From Pedobacter deserti (lineage in GTDB: Bacteria > Bacteroidota > Bacteroidia > Sphingobacteriales > Sphingobacteriaceae): DNA of 64,000 nt. The DNA lies in NCBI RefSeq assembly GCF_024436415.1, contig NZ_JAFMZQ010000001.1, positions 1,736,001 to 1,800,000 on the forward strand, given 5' to 3'. Made by a program: the position numbers and the translations under genes. Positions 50,570 to 59,047 of the stretch are shown here, piece by piece; the first letter of the stretch is position 1, and each line of letters begins with the position of its first letter. Below the pieces are notes generated by a model, which was not told the origin of the DNA, ran no database searches, and saw nothing but the letters and a program-made list of their open reading frames with translations.

Positions 50570-50752
50570 ATGCTTAGCTTCGGTGGATTTGCCACAGCCG
50601 GCATGATTGAAGCGGTGTTGGGTGATGGAGAGATTCAGCGCTTTTCCTATTCTTTCACGAAAAAGGGCGAACTATTGATAAATCCGAAGGGCGGTCGTTT
50701 CGCCTGTTACGACGGCTATGGATGTATCACTCGCTACAAGAGAATCGAATAA
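50570..50752 (+). CDS. Small hypothetical ORF, possibly a gene remnant
   Basis: A 60-codon frame starts at ATG 50570, 30 bp after the tRNA terminator. It encodes MLSFGGFATAGMIEAVLGDG with a beta-rich end (FSYSFTKKGELLINPKGGRF). No signal peptide, promoter motif or family is recognised. It could be a small protein, a decayed 3' end of a lost gene, or a chance frame. It lies between the tRNA and the AT-rich PadR module, a typical place for insertion scars. Confidence 0.3.
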   Translation: MLSFGGFATAGMIEAVLGDGEIQRFSYSFTKKGELLINPKGGRFACYDGYGCITRYKRIE

Positions 50753-50806
50753 ACTTTGAGCTATTCCATATTCCCGAACGATCATTTTAGCTTTATCAAA
50801 TAATAT

Positions 50807-50843
50807 TTTGCGTTGACATGTTAAATACTATCTTTGTATAGTA
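50807..50843 (+). promoter_or_regulatory. Promoter with overlapping dyad operator of the PadR gene
   Basis: -33 TTTG (50807-50810), 18 nt, and -7 TATCTTTG (50829-50836). A perfect dyad TACTAT-CTTTGT-ATAGTA (50826-50843) covers the -7 box. A repressor bound there would block RNA polymerase. The regulator gene that follows is the obvious candidate, so autoregulation is inferred. Confidence 0.75.
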
Positions 50844-50869
50844 CAAGTTGTATAGAACATTATGGTTAT

Positions 50870-51241
50870 ATGAAACGCGATAACAGAGTGCAGGAGCTTT
50901 TATCTTCCTGGGAAGAAACTTATAAGAAGGGTCAGCTTACATTATGGATTTTTCTGTCTCTTCAGGAAAGTAGAAAATATGTTGAAGAAATCAGGGAATT
51001 CGTGGAGACTAGAAGTCAAGGAACTATAACCTGCGAAGAGCAAAGTCTATATAGGGCTTTAAGAAAGTATGAACAAATTCAGGTGTTAAATTATGAATTA
51101 AGAAAAGGCAATAAAGGTCCGGATAGGAAATACTATTATTTAACGCCACTCGGGAAGGAGCTCTTTGATCAATTTGTTAGCAGGAACATTGACCTGTTTT
51201 ATTCTCAAGAAATTATAAACCTTTTAAATAATAAGCTATGA
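50870..51241 (+). CDS. PadR-like winged-helix transcriptional regulator
   Basis: The 123-residue protein (MKRDNRVQELLSSWEETYKKGQLTLWIFLSL) has the winged-helix pattern of PadR regulators: TLWIFLSLQ (helix 1), SLYRALRKYEQIQVLNYEL (recognition helix and wing), then DRKYYYLTPLGKELFDQFV. Family members repress their own operon until a ligand or stress signal appears. The upstream frame to 50834 runs through the promoter, so ATG 50870 is used. The stop overlaps the membrane protein gene by 4 bp. The region looks more AT-rich than its surroundings, which suggests later acquisition. Confidence 0.85.
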   Translation: MKRDNRVQELLSSWEETYKKGQLTLWIFLSLQESRKYVEEIREFVETRSQGTITCEEQSLYRALRKYEQIQVLNYELRKGNKGPDRKYYYLTPLGKELFDQFVSRNIDLFYSQEIINLLNNKL

Positions 51242-51657
51242 AAACAATTACAATCTATCTCCTAAAATTTATTTTGACCGCAATTGTATTAACTGTTGCC
51301 TGGAGGTATTGCATGAGCTACGGAATCGATAGCAACTCATCGGTGGTTGTGGCTTTATCGGCAGTCGGATATGCGCTAGCGATGTTTGCTTCCGGTTGGC
51401 ATTTTGGGAGGAAACAGGGGGAGTTTCTACCAATTTTCGATGTAGGGGTTAGATTCCACTTTTCAACCTATATCGTTTACCATGTCGTTGCGGAACTATG
51501 GTTTGCTTTCGGCCTCAATTCGAGCTATGAGCAGATCGTAACAATTCGCTCAACGGAGATCGTTTGGGGTGCTATCGTAGTCATTCATTTTATGGTCTTT
51601 CTTTGGGCAAAGAAAACCTCAATAAACAACCTTCACAGAAAGGATCTGTTTGACTAA
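51238..51657 (+). CDS. Small four-helix membrane protein coupled to PadR
   Basis: The 139-residue protein has about four TM helices (IYLLKFILTAIVLTVAW, VVVALSAVGYALAMFASGWHFG, HFSTYIVYHVVAELWFAFGL, EIVWGAIVVIHFMVFLWA). No known family is recognised. It is translationally coupled (ATGA) to the PadR-like gene and so is probably the regulated output of that module, perhaps a membrane-stress or toxin-response protein. Function unknown. Confidence 0.75.
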   Translation: MKTITIYLLKFILTAIVLTVAWRYCMSYGIDSNSSVVVALSAVGYALAMFASGWHFGRKQGEFLPIFDVGVRFHFSTYIVYHVVAELWFAFGLNSSYEQIVTIRSTEIVWGAIVVIHFMVFLWAKKTSINNLHRKDLFD

Positions 51658-51691
51658 TGAGAAGCCTACGCAAAGGAGTTAAGAACGGTGC

Positions 51692-52096
51692 TTATAAATA
51701 TTTATCCAGCACTTTCTGAAGTTCAGTGGGGAAGAGCGGCTTTTTAAGGAGTTTAATAACGTAAGGGTTGGCCTCGGCGCGCTTAATATCGCCGAAGTCC
51801 AGTGTAGACGATAGTATGGCAATAAGGCATTTACTTTTTACCCGATCCGGGAAGTTTTTGAAAATCTCCAGAAAATCAAAGCCATCCATTTCCGGCATCT
51901 GGATATCCAGTAGAATGAAGTCGGGCAGGTTATCTTCGTCATCGAGGTGCCTGTTTAAATAGGATAAGGCTTCGTCTCCCGACTGACAGGTTATAATCTG
52001 GTCAAACAGCTTAGAGATATTAATGACCTTAGAATTGATCTTTAAGTCAATTTCATTGTCATCTATCAGCATGACCTTTCTTGCTTTACTTGACAT
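51692..52096 (-). CDS. Single-domain response regulator
   Basis: The 134-residue receiver domain starts MSSKARKVMLIDDNEIDLKINSKVI. The acidic pair is in LIDDNE, the phospho-Asp in FILLDIQMPEMDGFDF, the switch Ser/Thr in IAILSSTLD, and the Lys in IKLLKKPLFP. It has no output domain, so it acts by phosphotransfer or protein interaction. It overlaps the receiver-kinase gene by 11 bp and is the last gene of the signalling operon. An upstream in-frame TTG lies within the previous gene and is not needed. Confidence 0.92.
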   Translation of the reverse strand: MSSKARKVMLIDDNEIDLKINSKVINISKLFDQIITCQSGDEALSYLNRHLDDEDNLPDFILLDIQMPEMDGFDFLEIFKNFPDRVKSKCLIAILSSTLDFGDIKRAEANPYVIKLLKKPLFPTELQKVLDKYL

Positions 52097-53165
52097 TAGG
52101 AATAAATATTTTAAAAGTTGTACCCTCCAGATCACTTGAAGTCACAGAGATCCTGCCGTTGATTTTGTTCAGGGCCTCCTTCACAATGAAGAGCCCGAGC
52201 CCTGTTCCGTGATTTGTCTTCGTTTTAAAAAACTGCGTGAAGATCTTTTCCAGATGCTCATTAAGTATACCCACGCCGTTGTCGCTGATGATAATCTCCG
52301 CTGCCTCCTCCGTAGCAAGGACGCTGATGCTTACCCTCTTGTTTTGTTCATCCTCTTTCTGGTATCGGATGGCGTTTGAAATCAGGTTGCCAAGGATTAC
52401 CTCTATGCGAAATGCATCGCCGTAAAATGGACCTGTTTGCCGGATGTTTAAATCAAACTTGGTATCCGTATCTGTATACGCATAAAGGTCAACGAGCTCA
52501 CTGACGAGCGAATTGAAACTTACCAGCGAATTCTCGGAAGCTACCTTATTGTTTTTATAATACTGCAGTGTTTTCTGGATATAATAATCCAGTTTGTTGG
52601 AACACGACTCGATCAGACCCCAGTATTCGCCGCATGAGTCGTACAAGCCTTCCATCTTTACCAGATTAACAACGCCCATCGTAGAAACAAGAGGTGCGCG
52701 AAGCTCGTGCGATATACTGTAGATAAACCGGTTCAACTCATCATTTGTTTTTTCCAGTTCAGCTACCTTGTTCCTCAGATCGATTTTGGCTTTATAAGCG
52801 TCGTACGCATTTTTGATCGAATTGTGAAGTTCCAGATCGTTCCAAGGTTTGGTTACATACCTGTATACGTCGCCGTGGTTTATGGCATCCGCAAGAGCCT
52901 CTATATTTGTATAGCCTGTTAGTAATATACGAACCGGGTCAGGGAAAGTTTCTGAAATGCGTCTGAAAAACTCAACCCCGGTGATTTCAGGCATTTTCTG
53001 GTCGGCCAATATAACATGGATTTCAACATTTTCAAGCAGTTCTATGCCCTCAACCGCGGATAGCGCAGTATATATCTCATACTGTCTTCGGAAACCTGCC
53101 CGGAAAGCCACCAGGTTACTTTCCTCGTCGTCGATGTACAGGACACGTATGGTCTGCGTGCTCAT
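52086..53165 (-). CDS. Receiver-histidine kinase hybrid
   Basis: The 359-residue cytoplasmic protein has a receiver domain (about 5-120: VLYIDDEESNLVAFRAGFRR, phospho-Asp in VILADQKMP, LLTGYTN, YVTKPW) followed by a short helical linker, HisKA (SISHELRAPLVSTMG) and HATPase (LGNLISNAIRYQ, ISDNGVGI, GTGLGLFIVKEAL). Its receiver is closely similar to the stand-alone receiver encoded at 58562. It would take a signal from the upstream 7TMR kinase through its receiver and pass phosphate to the next gene's regulator. This order is inferred from operon position. Confidence 0.92.
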   Translation of the reverse strand: MSTQTIRVLYIDDEESNLVAFRAGFRRQYEIYTALSAVEGIELLENVEIHVILADQKMPEITGVEFFRRISETFPDPVRILLTGYTNIEALADAINHGDVYRYVTKPWNDLELHNSIKNAYDAYKAKIDLRNKVAELEKTNDELNRFIYSISHELRAPLVSTMGVVNLVKMEGLYDSCGEYWGLIESCSNKLDYYIQKTLQYYKNNKVASENSLVSFNSLVSELVDLYAYTDTDTKFDLNIRQTGPFYGDAFRIEVILGNLISNAIRYQKEDEQNKRVSISVLATEEAAEIIISDNGVGILNEHLEKIFTQFFKTKTNHGTGLGLFIVKEALNKINGRISVTSSDLEGTTFKIFIPNVK

Positions 53166-53175
53166 AGAAGGAGTA

Positions 53176-55317
53176 TTAATGTTTTATAGGCAAGTTAATA
53201 ATAAATTCGGTACCTTCATTAACTTTTGTTACAACATCAATTGTGCCCCTGTGGTTTTCGATAATCCTGAAAACGATGGATAAACCGAGGCCTGTTCCCT
53301 CACCAACGTCCTTTGTTGTAAAAAACGGCTCAAATATCTTTTGTTTGACGGAATCAGGCATACCGGTTCCCGAATCCTTGATGCTTATTTTTACATGATC
53401 CCCTTCCTGCCATGTTTTGAGCGAGATAAACTCTTCTTCATTTTGTACCGGTTTAGACTTTATGGCGTGAACAGCGTTAGACATCAGGTTCATGAACACC
53501 TGGTTGATCTTACCCGGCATGCATTCCACTTCTGGAACGGGCTGATAGTCCTTAACTATTTTAAGGTTTCCCGGGAAGGTACTTCTGATCAGCACCAGGG
53601 TAGAGTCGAGCCCTTCAGCAATATTAACAGGTTTGGTATCGTTCTCGTCTAGCCGGCTAAAGTTTTTCAGGCTTCTGATGATCTCAGCTGTGCGTTTAGC
53701 GCCTTCACCGATACCGGAAAGCAAGGATTTGATCTCTTCCCTTACAAAATTCAAATCGATACGTTTCTTGAAAGATTCGATCGCACTGATTTGAGACTGG
53801 AGGTCTTTTTCCGGATCCAGCTTTTCGTACATTTGGATAACATCGTTAAGGTCGTTGATATCCAGTTCGAGAGGCTTTATATTGGAGGTCACAAAATTGA
53901 TCGGGTTATTGATCTCATGGGCGATACCCGCCGTTAACTGCCCCAGTCCGGCCATCTTCTCCTGATCCACCAGTTGCGACTGAGCTTCTTTCAGGTCGGT
54001 GAGCGTGGCATTCAACGTATCATTAGCGGTTTCAAGAGCCTCTGTACGTTCTTTTACCTTGATTTCGAGGAGCACGTTTTGTTCTCTTACCAGCTTTTCG
54101 TTCTCTGTTACAACTTCAAGGGCACGCGCTTGCGACTCTTCTTTCTCTCTTTTAAAGATGTTGATCTTATCGGCAAGGGCAAACGACAGTAAAGTGACTT
54201 CGGTTGCAGAAGCGATCTGCAGGATATATATCGTCACATTGTTGTACGGAATAATGTTGTAATCTTTCATGATAAACAAACACGCACCTACCAGCAGCAA
54301 CGACCAGGCGATCAGGAAATATTTTGCTGGGGCAAATCCTTGCTTGTACACTATGAAACCGATATACAAGGCAATCAATGATCCTACGAAGGTGGCCAGC
54401 TGCATCGTAATAAAGTCCAGATGTTTGGCCCCGAAAAGGGTAAAACAGAGGCTAAGCGAAAAGGTAGACAGGTTAAAATAAATCAGTCGGGAGAGGAGTT
54501 TCTCGTACTTGCCGATATTGAGGAATTCCTTAATAAAGATAAAGGCAGTGATTCCCGAAAGCGACGAGAACACACTTACCGAGTTTGCCGCAAGCCAATC
54601 ATTATTTAACCACAGATACTTGCTGGCAAAGCCCGAAATGGAGATTTGTGTGAGCCAGATCGACAAAATGTACAGCACGTAATAAATGTAACTTCTGTCG
54701 CGTACCGAGATGTACAGGAAGGAGTTGTAGATCAGCATCACAAACATGATTCCGGAATACAGTCCGAAGAGCATTTCTTTCGAGATCAGATCGCCGCTGA
54801 GAGATTCCTGGGTGCCGACCTTTAAAGTTGTTACGAGCAATTCATTGCTCATCAGTTTTACGAAAACCTCATAAGAATCGGTGCCCGGAATCTTTGGCAG
54901 GTTCGCAATAAATCCGGTTCCCGGCCATTGACGGTTAGGAACGTCTTTAATGGCCGTAACAGGCACACGCCTTATCAGGTTATCATTAGTAACCACATAG
55001 CATTCCGGGGTCATCAACCTCGACTGCTCTATAAGCAGAACGGCGTTGTCCTGCTTCGGCGCAGTCATATGGAGTTTTACCCAGCCGGCATTTTTAGAGA
55101 TGCCAAAATTAATGACTTTGCTGTCGCTCCGGTAAAACCAGTCAGATTTTCGGATGTCCTCGATCCGGTCGTTGCCTTCGCGGGGCGGGAGCAACCAGGC
55201 GCGCTCGCCCAGGTCGGTAGTGCGTTGAACGTTAGAATCTGCGATGTTGTCATGAGCATTGCATACCGACCATACGGTCATGATCAGCATGCCGATCAAA
55301 AATGTAAACCTCTTCAA
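53176..55317 (-). CDS. 7TMR-DISM sensor histidine kinase
   Basis: The 713-residue kinase has a signal peptide (MKRFTFLIGMLIMTVWSVCNA), an extracellular DISMED2 beta domain (about 30-170, typically a small-molecule/carbohydrate binder), seven TM helices (about 183-385), a coiled coil (about 390-450), HisKA with GQLTAGIAHEINNPINFV, and HATPase (VFMNLMSNAVHAI, DSGTGMP, GEGTGLGLSIVFRI). The start is TTG, overlapping the previous stop (TTGA). The internal ATG would give a poor signal, so TTG is used. Located after the enzyme genes, it may sense their product. Confidence 0.93.
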   Translation of the reverse strand: MKRFTFLIGMLIMTVWSVCNAHDNIADSNVQRTTDLGERAWLLPPREGNDRIEDIRKSDWFYRSDSKVINFGISKNAGWVKLHMTAPKQDNAVLLIEQSRLMTPECYVVTNDNLIRRVPVTAIKDVPNRQWPGTGFIANLPKIPGTDSYEVFVKLMSNELLVTTLKVGTQESLSGDLISKEMLFGLYSGIMFVMLIYNSFLYISVRDRSYIYYVLYILSIWLTQISISGFASKYLWLNNDWLAANSVSVFSSLSGITAFIFIKEFLNIGKYEKLLSRLIYFNLSTFSLSLCFTLFGAKHLDFITMQLATFVGSLIALYIGFIVYKQGFAPAKYFLIAWSLLLVGACLFIMKDYNIIPYNNVTIYILQIASATEVTLLSFALADKINIFKREKEESQARALEVVTENEKLVREQNVLLEIKVKERTEALETANDTLNATLTDLKEAQSQLVDQEKMAGLGQLTAGIAHEINNPINFVTSNIKPLELDINDLNDVIQMYEKLDPEKDLQSQISAIESFKKRIDLNFVREEIKSLLSGIGEGAKRTAEIIRSLKNFSRLDENDTKPVNIAEGLDSTLVLIRSTFPGNLKIVKDYQPVPEVECMPGKINQVFMNLMSNAVHAIKSKPVQNEEEFISLKTWQEGDHVKISIKDSGTGMPDSVKQKIFEPFFTTKDVGEGTGLGLSIVFRIIENHRGTIDVVTKVNEGTEFIINLPIKH

Positions 55318-56039
55318 GATGTGATGCCTTTGATTCTTAAGTCAAAATGTATATCAATAGGACCATGCTTGGTCTCTACCGTTTTATCCATAACCAGGTT
55401 GTTCCTGAGTTCCATAATGGCCCCCCGCTCTTCCGGGAATGTGTTGTCCAACGTAATAACATCGTCTATAATAAGGGCTGTCGCCGTGAGGTCTTCTTTT
55501 GGATAATAAAACTTGCCTTTGTTGCCAATCGTGTCTATCACTCTGAAGCCCGTCCGGATACAGTTCCGATATGTGGCAGGCGCACACAAAGCAAAGAGCG
55601 ATTTCATCTTTAACTGTTCGGTAATGGCCACACAGGTACGGCCTAAAAAGATACTCCCGATACCCAATCCTGCCACTTCCCATGAGTTCCATAGTCCGCA
55701 GCATTCTCCGGTAACCAGCGTGTTTTCCTCCATAACCATCTTGTAAATGCGATCATCGATATAGCCCACTGCATCTTCAATGGGCAGTGGAAATTTATCA
55801 TCGGCGATCTGTATTCTTCCGCCAGCCAGAATTCTGTCGTCATCTTCGGCTGTTACAACCACGAGATAAACGTTCGGATTCAGCATCCAGTCAATCTTAG
55901 CAGATGTGATCTGCGTGATCCCGAATATCTCCAGAACCTTAGTATGCCCTTCTACAAATTTAAGGCAGGTCTGCCTTTCGTCCACAGCCCTGAAAGCCCG
56001 GAACTGCAGTTTATCTATTTTTGGTTTGTTAGTTTCCAA
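55314..56039 (-). CDS. GNAT-like / autoinducer-synthase-like acyltransferase
   Basis: The 241-residue protein has an N-acyltransferase-like layout: LQFRAFRAVDERQTCLKFVEGHTKVLE, a central sheet YLVVVTAEDDDRILAGGRIQIADD, then GECCGLWNSWEVAGLGIGSIFLGRTCVAITEQLKMKSLFALCAPAT, matching the GNAT pattern of beta4, a Q/RxxGxG-like pyrophosphate loop (AGLGIGS) and an alpha3 helix. It is longer than simple GNATs and resembles acyl-CoA/ACP-using synthases. The start is TTG, 11 bp inside the upstream gene. No ATG fits. Likely it acylates the product or substrate of the neighbouring E1-nitroreductase. The role is inferred. Confidence 0.7.
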   Translation of the reverse strand: METNKPKIDKLQFRAFRAVDERQTCLKFVEGHTKVLEIFGITQITSAKIDWMLNPNVYLVVVTAEDDDRILAGGRIQIADDKFPLPIEDAVGYIDDRIYKMVMEENTLVTGECCGLWNSWEVAGLGIGSIFLGRTCVAITEQLKMKSLFALCAPATYRNCIRTGFRVIDTIGNKGKFYYPKEDLTATALIIDDVITLDNTFPEERGAIMELRNNLVMDKTVETKHGPIDIHFDLRIKGITS

Positions 56040-58341
56040 TACTCAGTGTGTCTTTAATGGGTTTGCGGATCGTTCTCATTTCCGAATCAGAAGCTTTGAA
56101 GAGCCTGAACAAAAATATCTCAGCTTTTTCATCGTTGGTGTCAAAAATCTGACAGAATTTTCGTCTTAACTCAGTCAGGTGCGCAGAAGTATCTCTATCT
56201 AGTCCGGCACCCTTGCCATGGATGTTTCTGTAAAAGAAGGCCAGAGGAACAGACAATGGGTGCATTTGATAACCATAAGCTGAGGCTGCCAGCCATAATC
56301 GCTCCACAGCACGGCCACCTTCCAGAAAATTTTGATTGGCGATGGTAGGCATCGTCACCAGGCCGATTGCCGACGCCGTAGCCATTTGTGTTACGGATAC
56401 TTTCTTAAACACCGTCCCACCGTTAATCTTTTTGAGGAAATCAATCGCCTGCGGATCCTTAAGCAGACGGAGACCAATCAAATCGTTCATGCCGAGATCA
56501 AGCGTATGCACACCGATCCCGTCCTTTCTGGATTCAACCTCCTCAGGTGTCCAGCGCATTTCCCTGTGGATAAAATCCCAATGGGCCTCGGGCGTAAAGA
56601 ACCGCATCAAATCGGTCTCCGCCACTATCTCGCCAATCTGCTGCTGGCGTTTTACATCAAACACCCATTCTATCTCAGCGCCAGGTACATCTGTAACGAC
56701 CTTCGACAAATGGTGCATTTCTTCGGGTGCCATCAGTACCCTGGAACTGTTCTTTCTGTTGGTATGCCGGTTTCCGATCTGGGCGGCAAGTTTAAGCGAT
56801 AATTCCGATGGCGCCTCCTTATTTTTTTTGAACCTGAATGATGCCACATGCGTAGGGAAACCAGATGAAGCGTATTCCCAGATCACCTCCAGCCTTTCTT
56901 TTTCGGCAGTAAGCAAAAGGTTCTCAATGGCTGCACCCAGGGAAATCATCGACGAAGTATCATTGAAGTCCAGAAATGCGTCTGAACACGACTTATCGAA
57001 AAATAAGTGCAGTATATTATTCTTATAGTGCCATTTCCAGGGCTGACTGTTACCACCCGAAGGTGCCAGGCCTGCTGCTGTTACCATCAGTTCCAGTTCT
57101 TCACTGCCAAGCGGCTCGCCATCTGGAACGCTGCTCGAAGCCGACATTCTGTCCATATCGTCCACCGTTAAAGGAGGTGTAGCCTGCTGCTGCAGTTCCC
57201 TTTCTTTGGGCGGATCGCTGATCAGTTCGTCTATATCAATAAAAAACCTTCCGGAAACATGCAGGGAGTCAAGTAATATCTTTCTCGAAAGATCAGCTGT
57301 GATACCGCCCCCGTAAGTTACGGCGCTTGATAACTGCGGCCATGTGGTAATGGTTTGCATGATCTCAATAGCTGAAGCTTTCATGCGGGGCGATAAAGTT
57401 TCGAGTCCGCTGATGGGCACCATATAAGGAAGCTTTTCTTCACTCGTTTTGAGGTCTTTTACGCGGCTAATGTCCAAATGTGCCACAGAGCCATGTAGAA
57501 TTGGCCGTTCAGGCTCAAGGTCAAACCGTTCAATGTCAATCGTTCCCCTGTCGCTCGCCTCCATAACCACGGGTATGCCCATTTCCCGCGCCTTTACCCG
57601 GCAATTGATCTTTATATCTATACTGTCACACTCGTCAATAAGAAGGTTCAGTTTTCCGTTTCCTGCAAGAAACTCTTCCAGGTTATTTTCCGTAATGCCC
57701 TCATGAAAAGGAACTACTTTTAAGAAAGGATCAATCTCGGCGATCTCGCGAGCTACGATCACGGTCTTTTTGAGGTTTACATTATGTACCCCACAACGGA
57801 TGCGGTTAAGGTTTGTCAGGTCCAGGGTATCGAAGTCTGCAATCCGCAACTCTCCAAAGCCGCGTTCTATGGCCAGGGTCAGTGAAACCGACTGACCAAC
57901 AGAAAGACCGATGACACCGATTTTTTTCTCGGCAAGCCGGTCCTGCTCTTCCTGCGTTATTTTATGCTTATTGCGATTGGTCCGTACCGTAATATACTCC
58001 TGTTCATCCAGAATATGCACCACTTTGCCAAGCCAGGGGTAATACACCCAAACGCCATATACAGATATGTCCGTTCCGTTCAAATGCGCTTCAATAGCTT
58101 GTCGTATCGACCGATCGTCGAGGACCCTGTTAGGGTTTATCGACTTGATCAGGTCTTTCAACTGGTGATAGATTGTGTCAAACACCTGGATATGAGGTGC
58201 GCTGAGCAGCAGATCCTTCAATGCTTTTTCATCTTCCTCCTTATTAATACGGAAAAATGTCGGAAGATAAACATCGTTTTGAAGTTCAGTAGTCAGAATA
58301 GCCTCTTTAAGAAAATTGTTGTTGTCTTTAAGAAAATGCAT
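56029..58341 (-). CDS. E1-like (ThiF) adenylyltransferase fused to nitroreductase, Rv1355c-like
   Basis: The 770-residue protein has residues about 110-390 as an E1/ThiF Rossmann domain: IGVIGLSVGQSVSLTLAIERG (ATP loop), LRIADFDTLDLTNLNR (Asp and Arg for ATP), DECDSIDIKINCRVKAREMGIPVVMEASDRG. The CxxC zinc pairs of canonical E1s are missing. Residues about 415-770 form a nitroreductase-like flavin domain (TAAGLAPSGGNSQPWKWHY, GAAIENLLLTAEKERLEV). The domain order matches Mycobacterium tuberculosis Rv1355c, whose function is unknown. It probably activates a carboxylate as an acyl-adenylate and oxidises or reduces the product. It is the first gene of the signalling operon. Confidence 0.88.
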   Translation of the reverse strand: MHFLKDNNNFLKEAILTTELQNDVYLPTFFRINKEEDEKALKDLLLSAPHIQVFDTIYHQLKDLIKSINPNRVLDDRSIRQAIEAHLNGTDISVYGVWVYYPWLGKVVHILDEQEYITVRTNRNKHKITQEEQDRLAEKKIGVIGLSVGQSVSLTLAIERGFGELRIADFDTLDLTNLNRIRCGVHNVNLKKTVIVAREIAEIDPFLKVVPFHEGITENNLEEFLAGNGKLNLLIDECDSIDIKINCRVKAREMGIPVVMEASDRGTIDIERFDLEPERPILHGSVAHLDISRVKDLKTSEEKLPYMVPISGLETLSPRMKASAIEIMQTITTWPQLSSAVTYGGGITADLSRKILLDSLHVSGRFFIDIDELISDPPKERELQQQATPPLTVDDMDRMSASSSVPDGEPLGSEELELMVTAAGLAPSGGNSQPWKWHYKNNILHLFFDKSCSDAFLDFNDTSSMISLGAAIENLLLTAEKERLEVIWEYASSGFPTHVASFRFKKNKEAPSELSLKLAAQIGNRHTNRKNSSRVLMAPEEMHHLSKVVTDVPGAEIEWVFDVKRQQQIGEIVAETDLMRFFTPEAHWDFIHREMRWTPEEVESRKDGIGVHTLDLGMNDLIGLRLLKDPQAIDFLKKINGGTVFKKVSVTQMATASAIGLVTMPTIANQNFLEGGRAVERLWLAASAYGYQMHPLSVPLAFFYRNIHGKGAGLDRDTSAHLTELRRKFCQIFDTNDEKAEIFLFRLFKASDSEMRTIRKPIKDTLSIGN

Positions 58342-58507
58342 GTGTCGATTAGTTATGCCCTAGCAGGTATTACGGTACCCGTTAAAATCTACTAAAATTA
58401 GGGTTTTAAAGGTTATTATAAAAATGTATGTTTAACTTTTTATTAGCTGGCAGCAGTGTTTGTTTATTTGTTTGCCGCTACTGAATCAAATACTGAAATT
58501 ATAGACA

Positions 58508-58525
58508 GGTGTTTAAAAAAACACC
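58508..58525. promoter_or_regulatory. Inverted repeat in the divergent intergenic region
   Basis: GGTGTTT-AAAA-AAACACC is a perfect 7-bp dyad with a 4-nt spacer, between the divergent E1-nitroreductase operon (from 58341) and the receiver gene (58562). It has no U-tract, so it is a poor terminator. An operator for divergent control is possible. The remaining ~200 bp are AT-rich with no other feature I can support. Confidence 0.45.
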
Positions 58526-58561
58526 CGAAAGTGATATATTTAACAAAAATATTTTGTGGAT

Positions 58562-59029
58562 ATGAGTTCAGATACATTAATAAGTGTTTTGTACGTAGAC
58601 GATGAAGTTCATAACCTGAACTCTTTTAAGGCCGGATTTAGGAGGTTGTTTAATGTTTTTACTGCAGAATCGGCAGTAGAGGGAAGGAAGATACTGGAGT
58701 CTGAAAATATTCATGTGATCATCACCGACCAGCGGATGCCGGTCATGACAGGAATTGAGTTCCTGGAATCCATTATACCAGATTTTCCAGACCCGATAAG
58801 AATCTTGCTTACCGGCTATGCTGATATTAATGCGGTTATAGATGCTATTAATAAAGGGCAAGTATATAAGTACATACAAAAACCCTGGATGGACGAAGAC
58901 CTGCGTATTAATATTGAAAAGGCATATGAAATATATGCGCTCCGCAAAGAGAACCGAGAACTTACGGAACAACTATTGCTGGCCAATAAGCAGTTAGAGT
59001 TCCTGCTCCGTCAAAACCTGCTTTCATAG
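58562..59029 (+). CDS. Receiver-domain response regulator with helical tail
   Basis: The 155-residue protein (MSSDTLISVLYVDDEVHNLNSFKAGFRR) has a receiver domain with VDDE, phospho-Asp in VIITDQRMPVMTG, LLTGYAD and YIQKPW, then a short coiled coil (LRKENRELTEQLLLANKQLEFLL). It is closely related to the receiver of the hybrid at 52086. The GTG six bases earlier is less likely as the start. It diverges from the E1-nitroreductase signalling operon and is followed after 18 bp by the secreted cargo gene, linking signalling to surface protein output. Confidence 0.9.
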   Translation: MSSDTLISVLYVDDEVHNLNSFKAGFRRLFNVFTAESAVEGRKILESENIHVIITDQRMPVMTGIEFLESIIPDFPDPIRILLTGYADINAVIDAINKGQVYKYIQKPWMDEDLRINIEKAYEIYALRKENRELTEQLLLANKQLEFLLRQNLLS

Positions 59030-59047
59030 GTATGTAAAACCAAGGGT

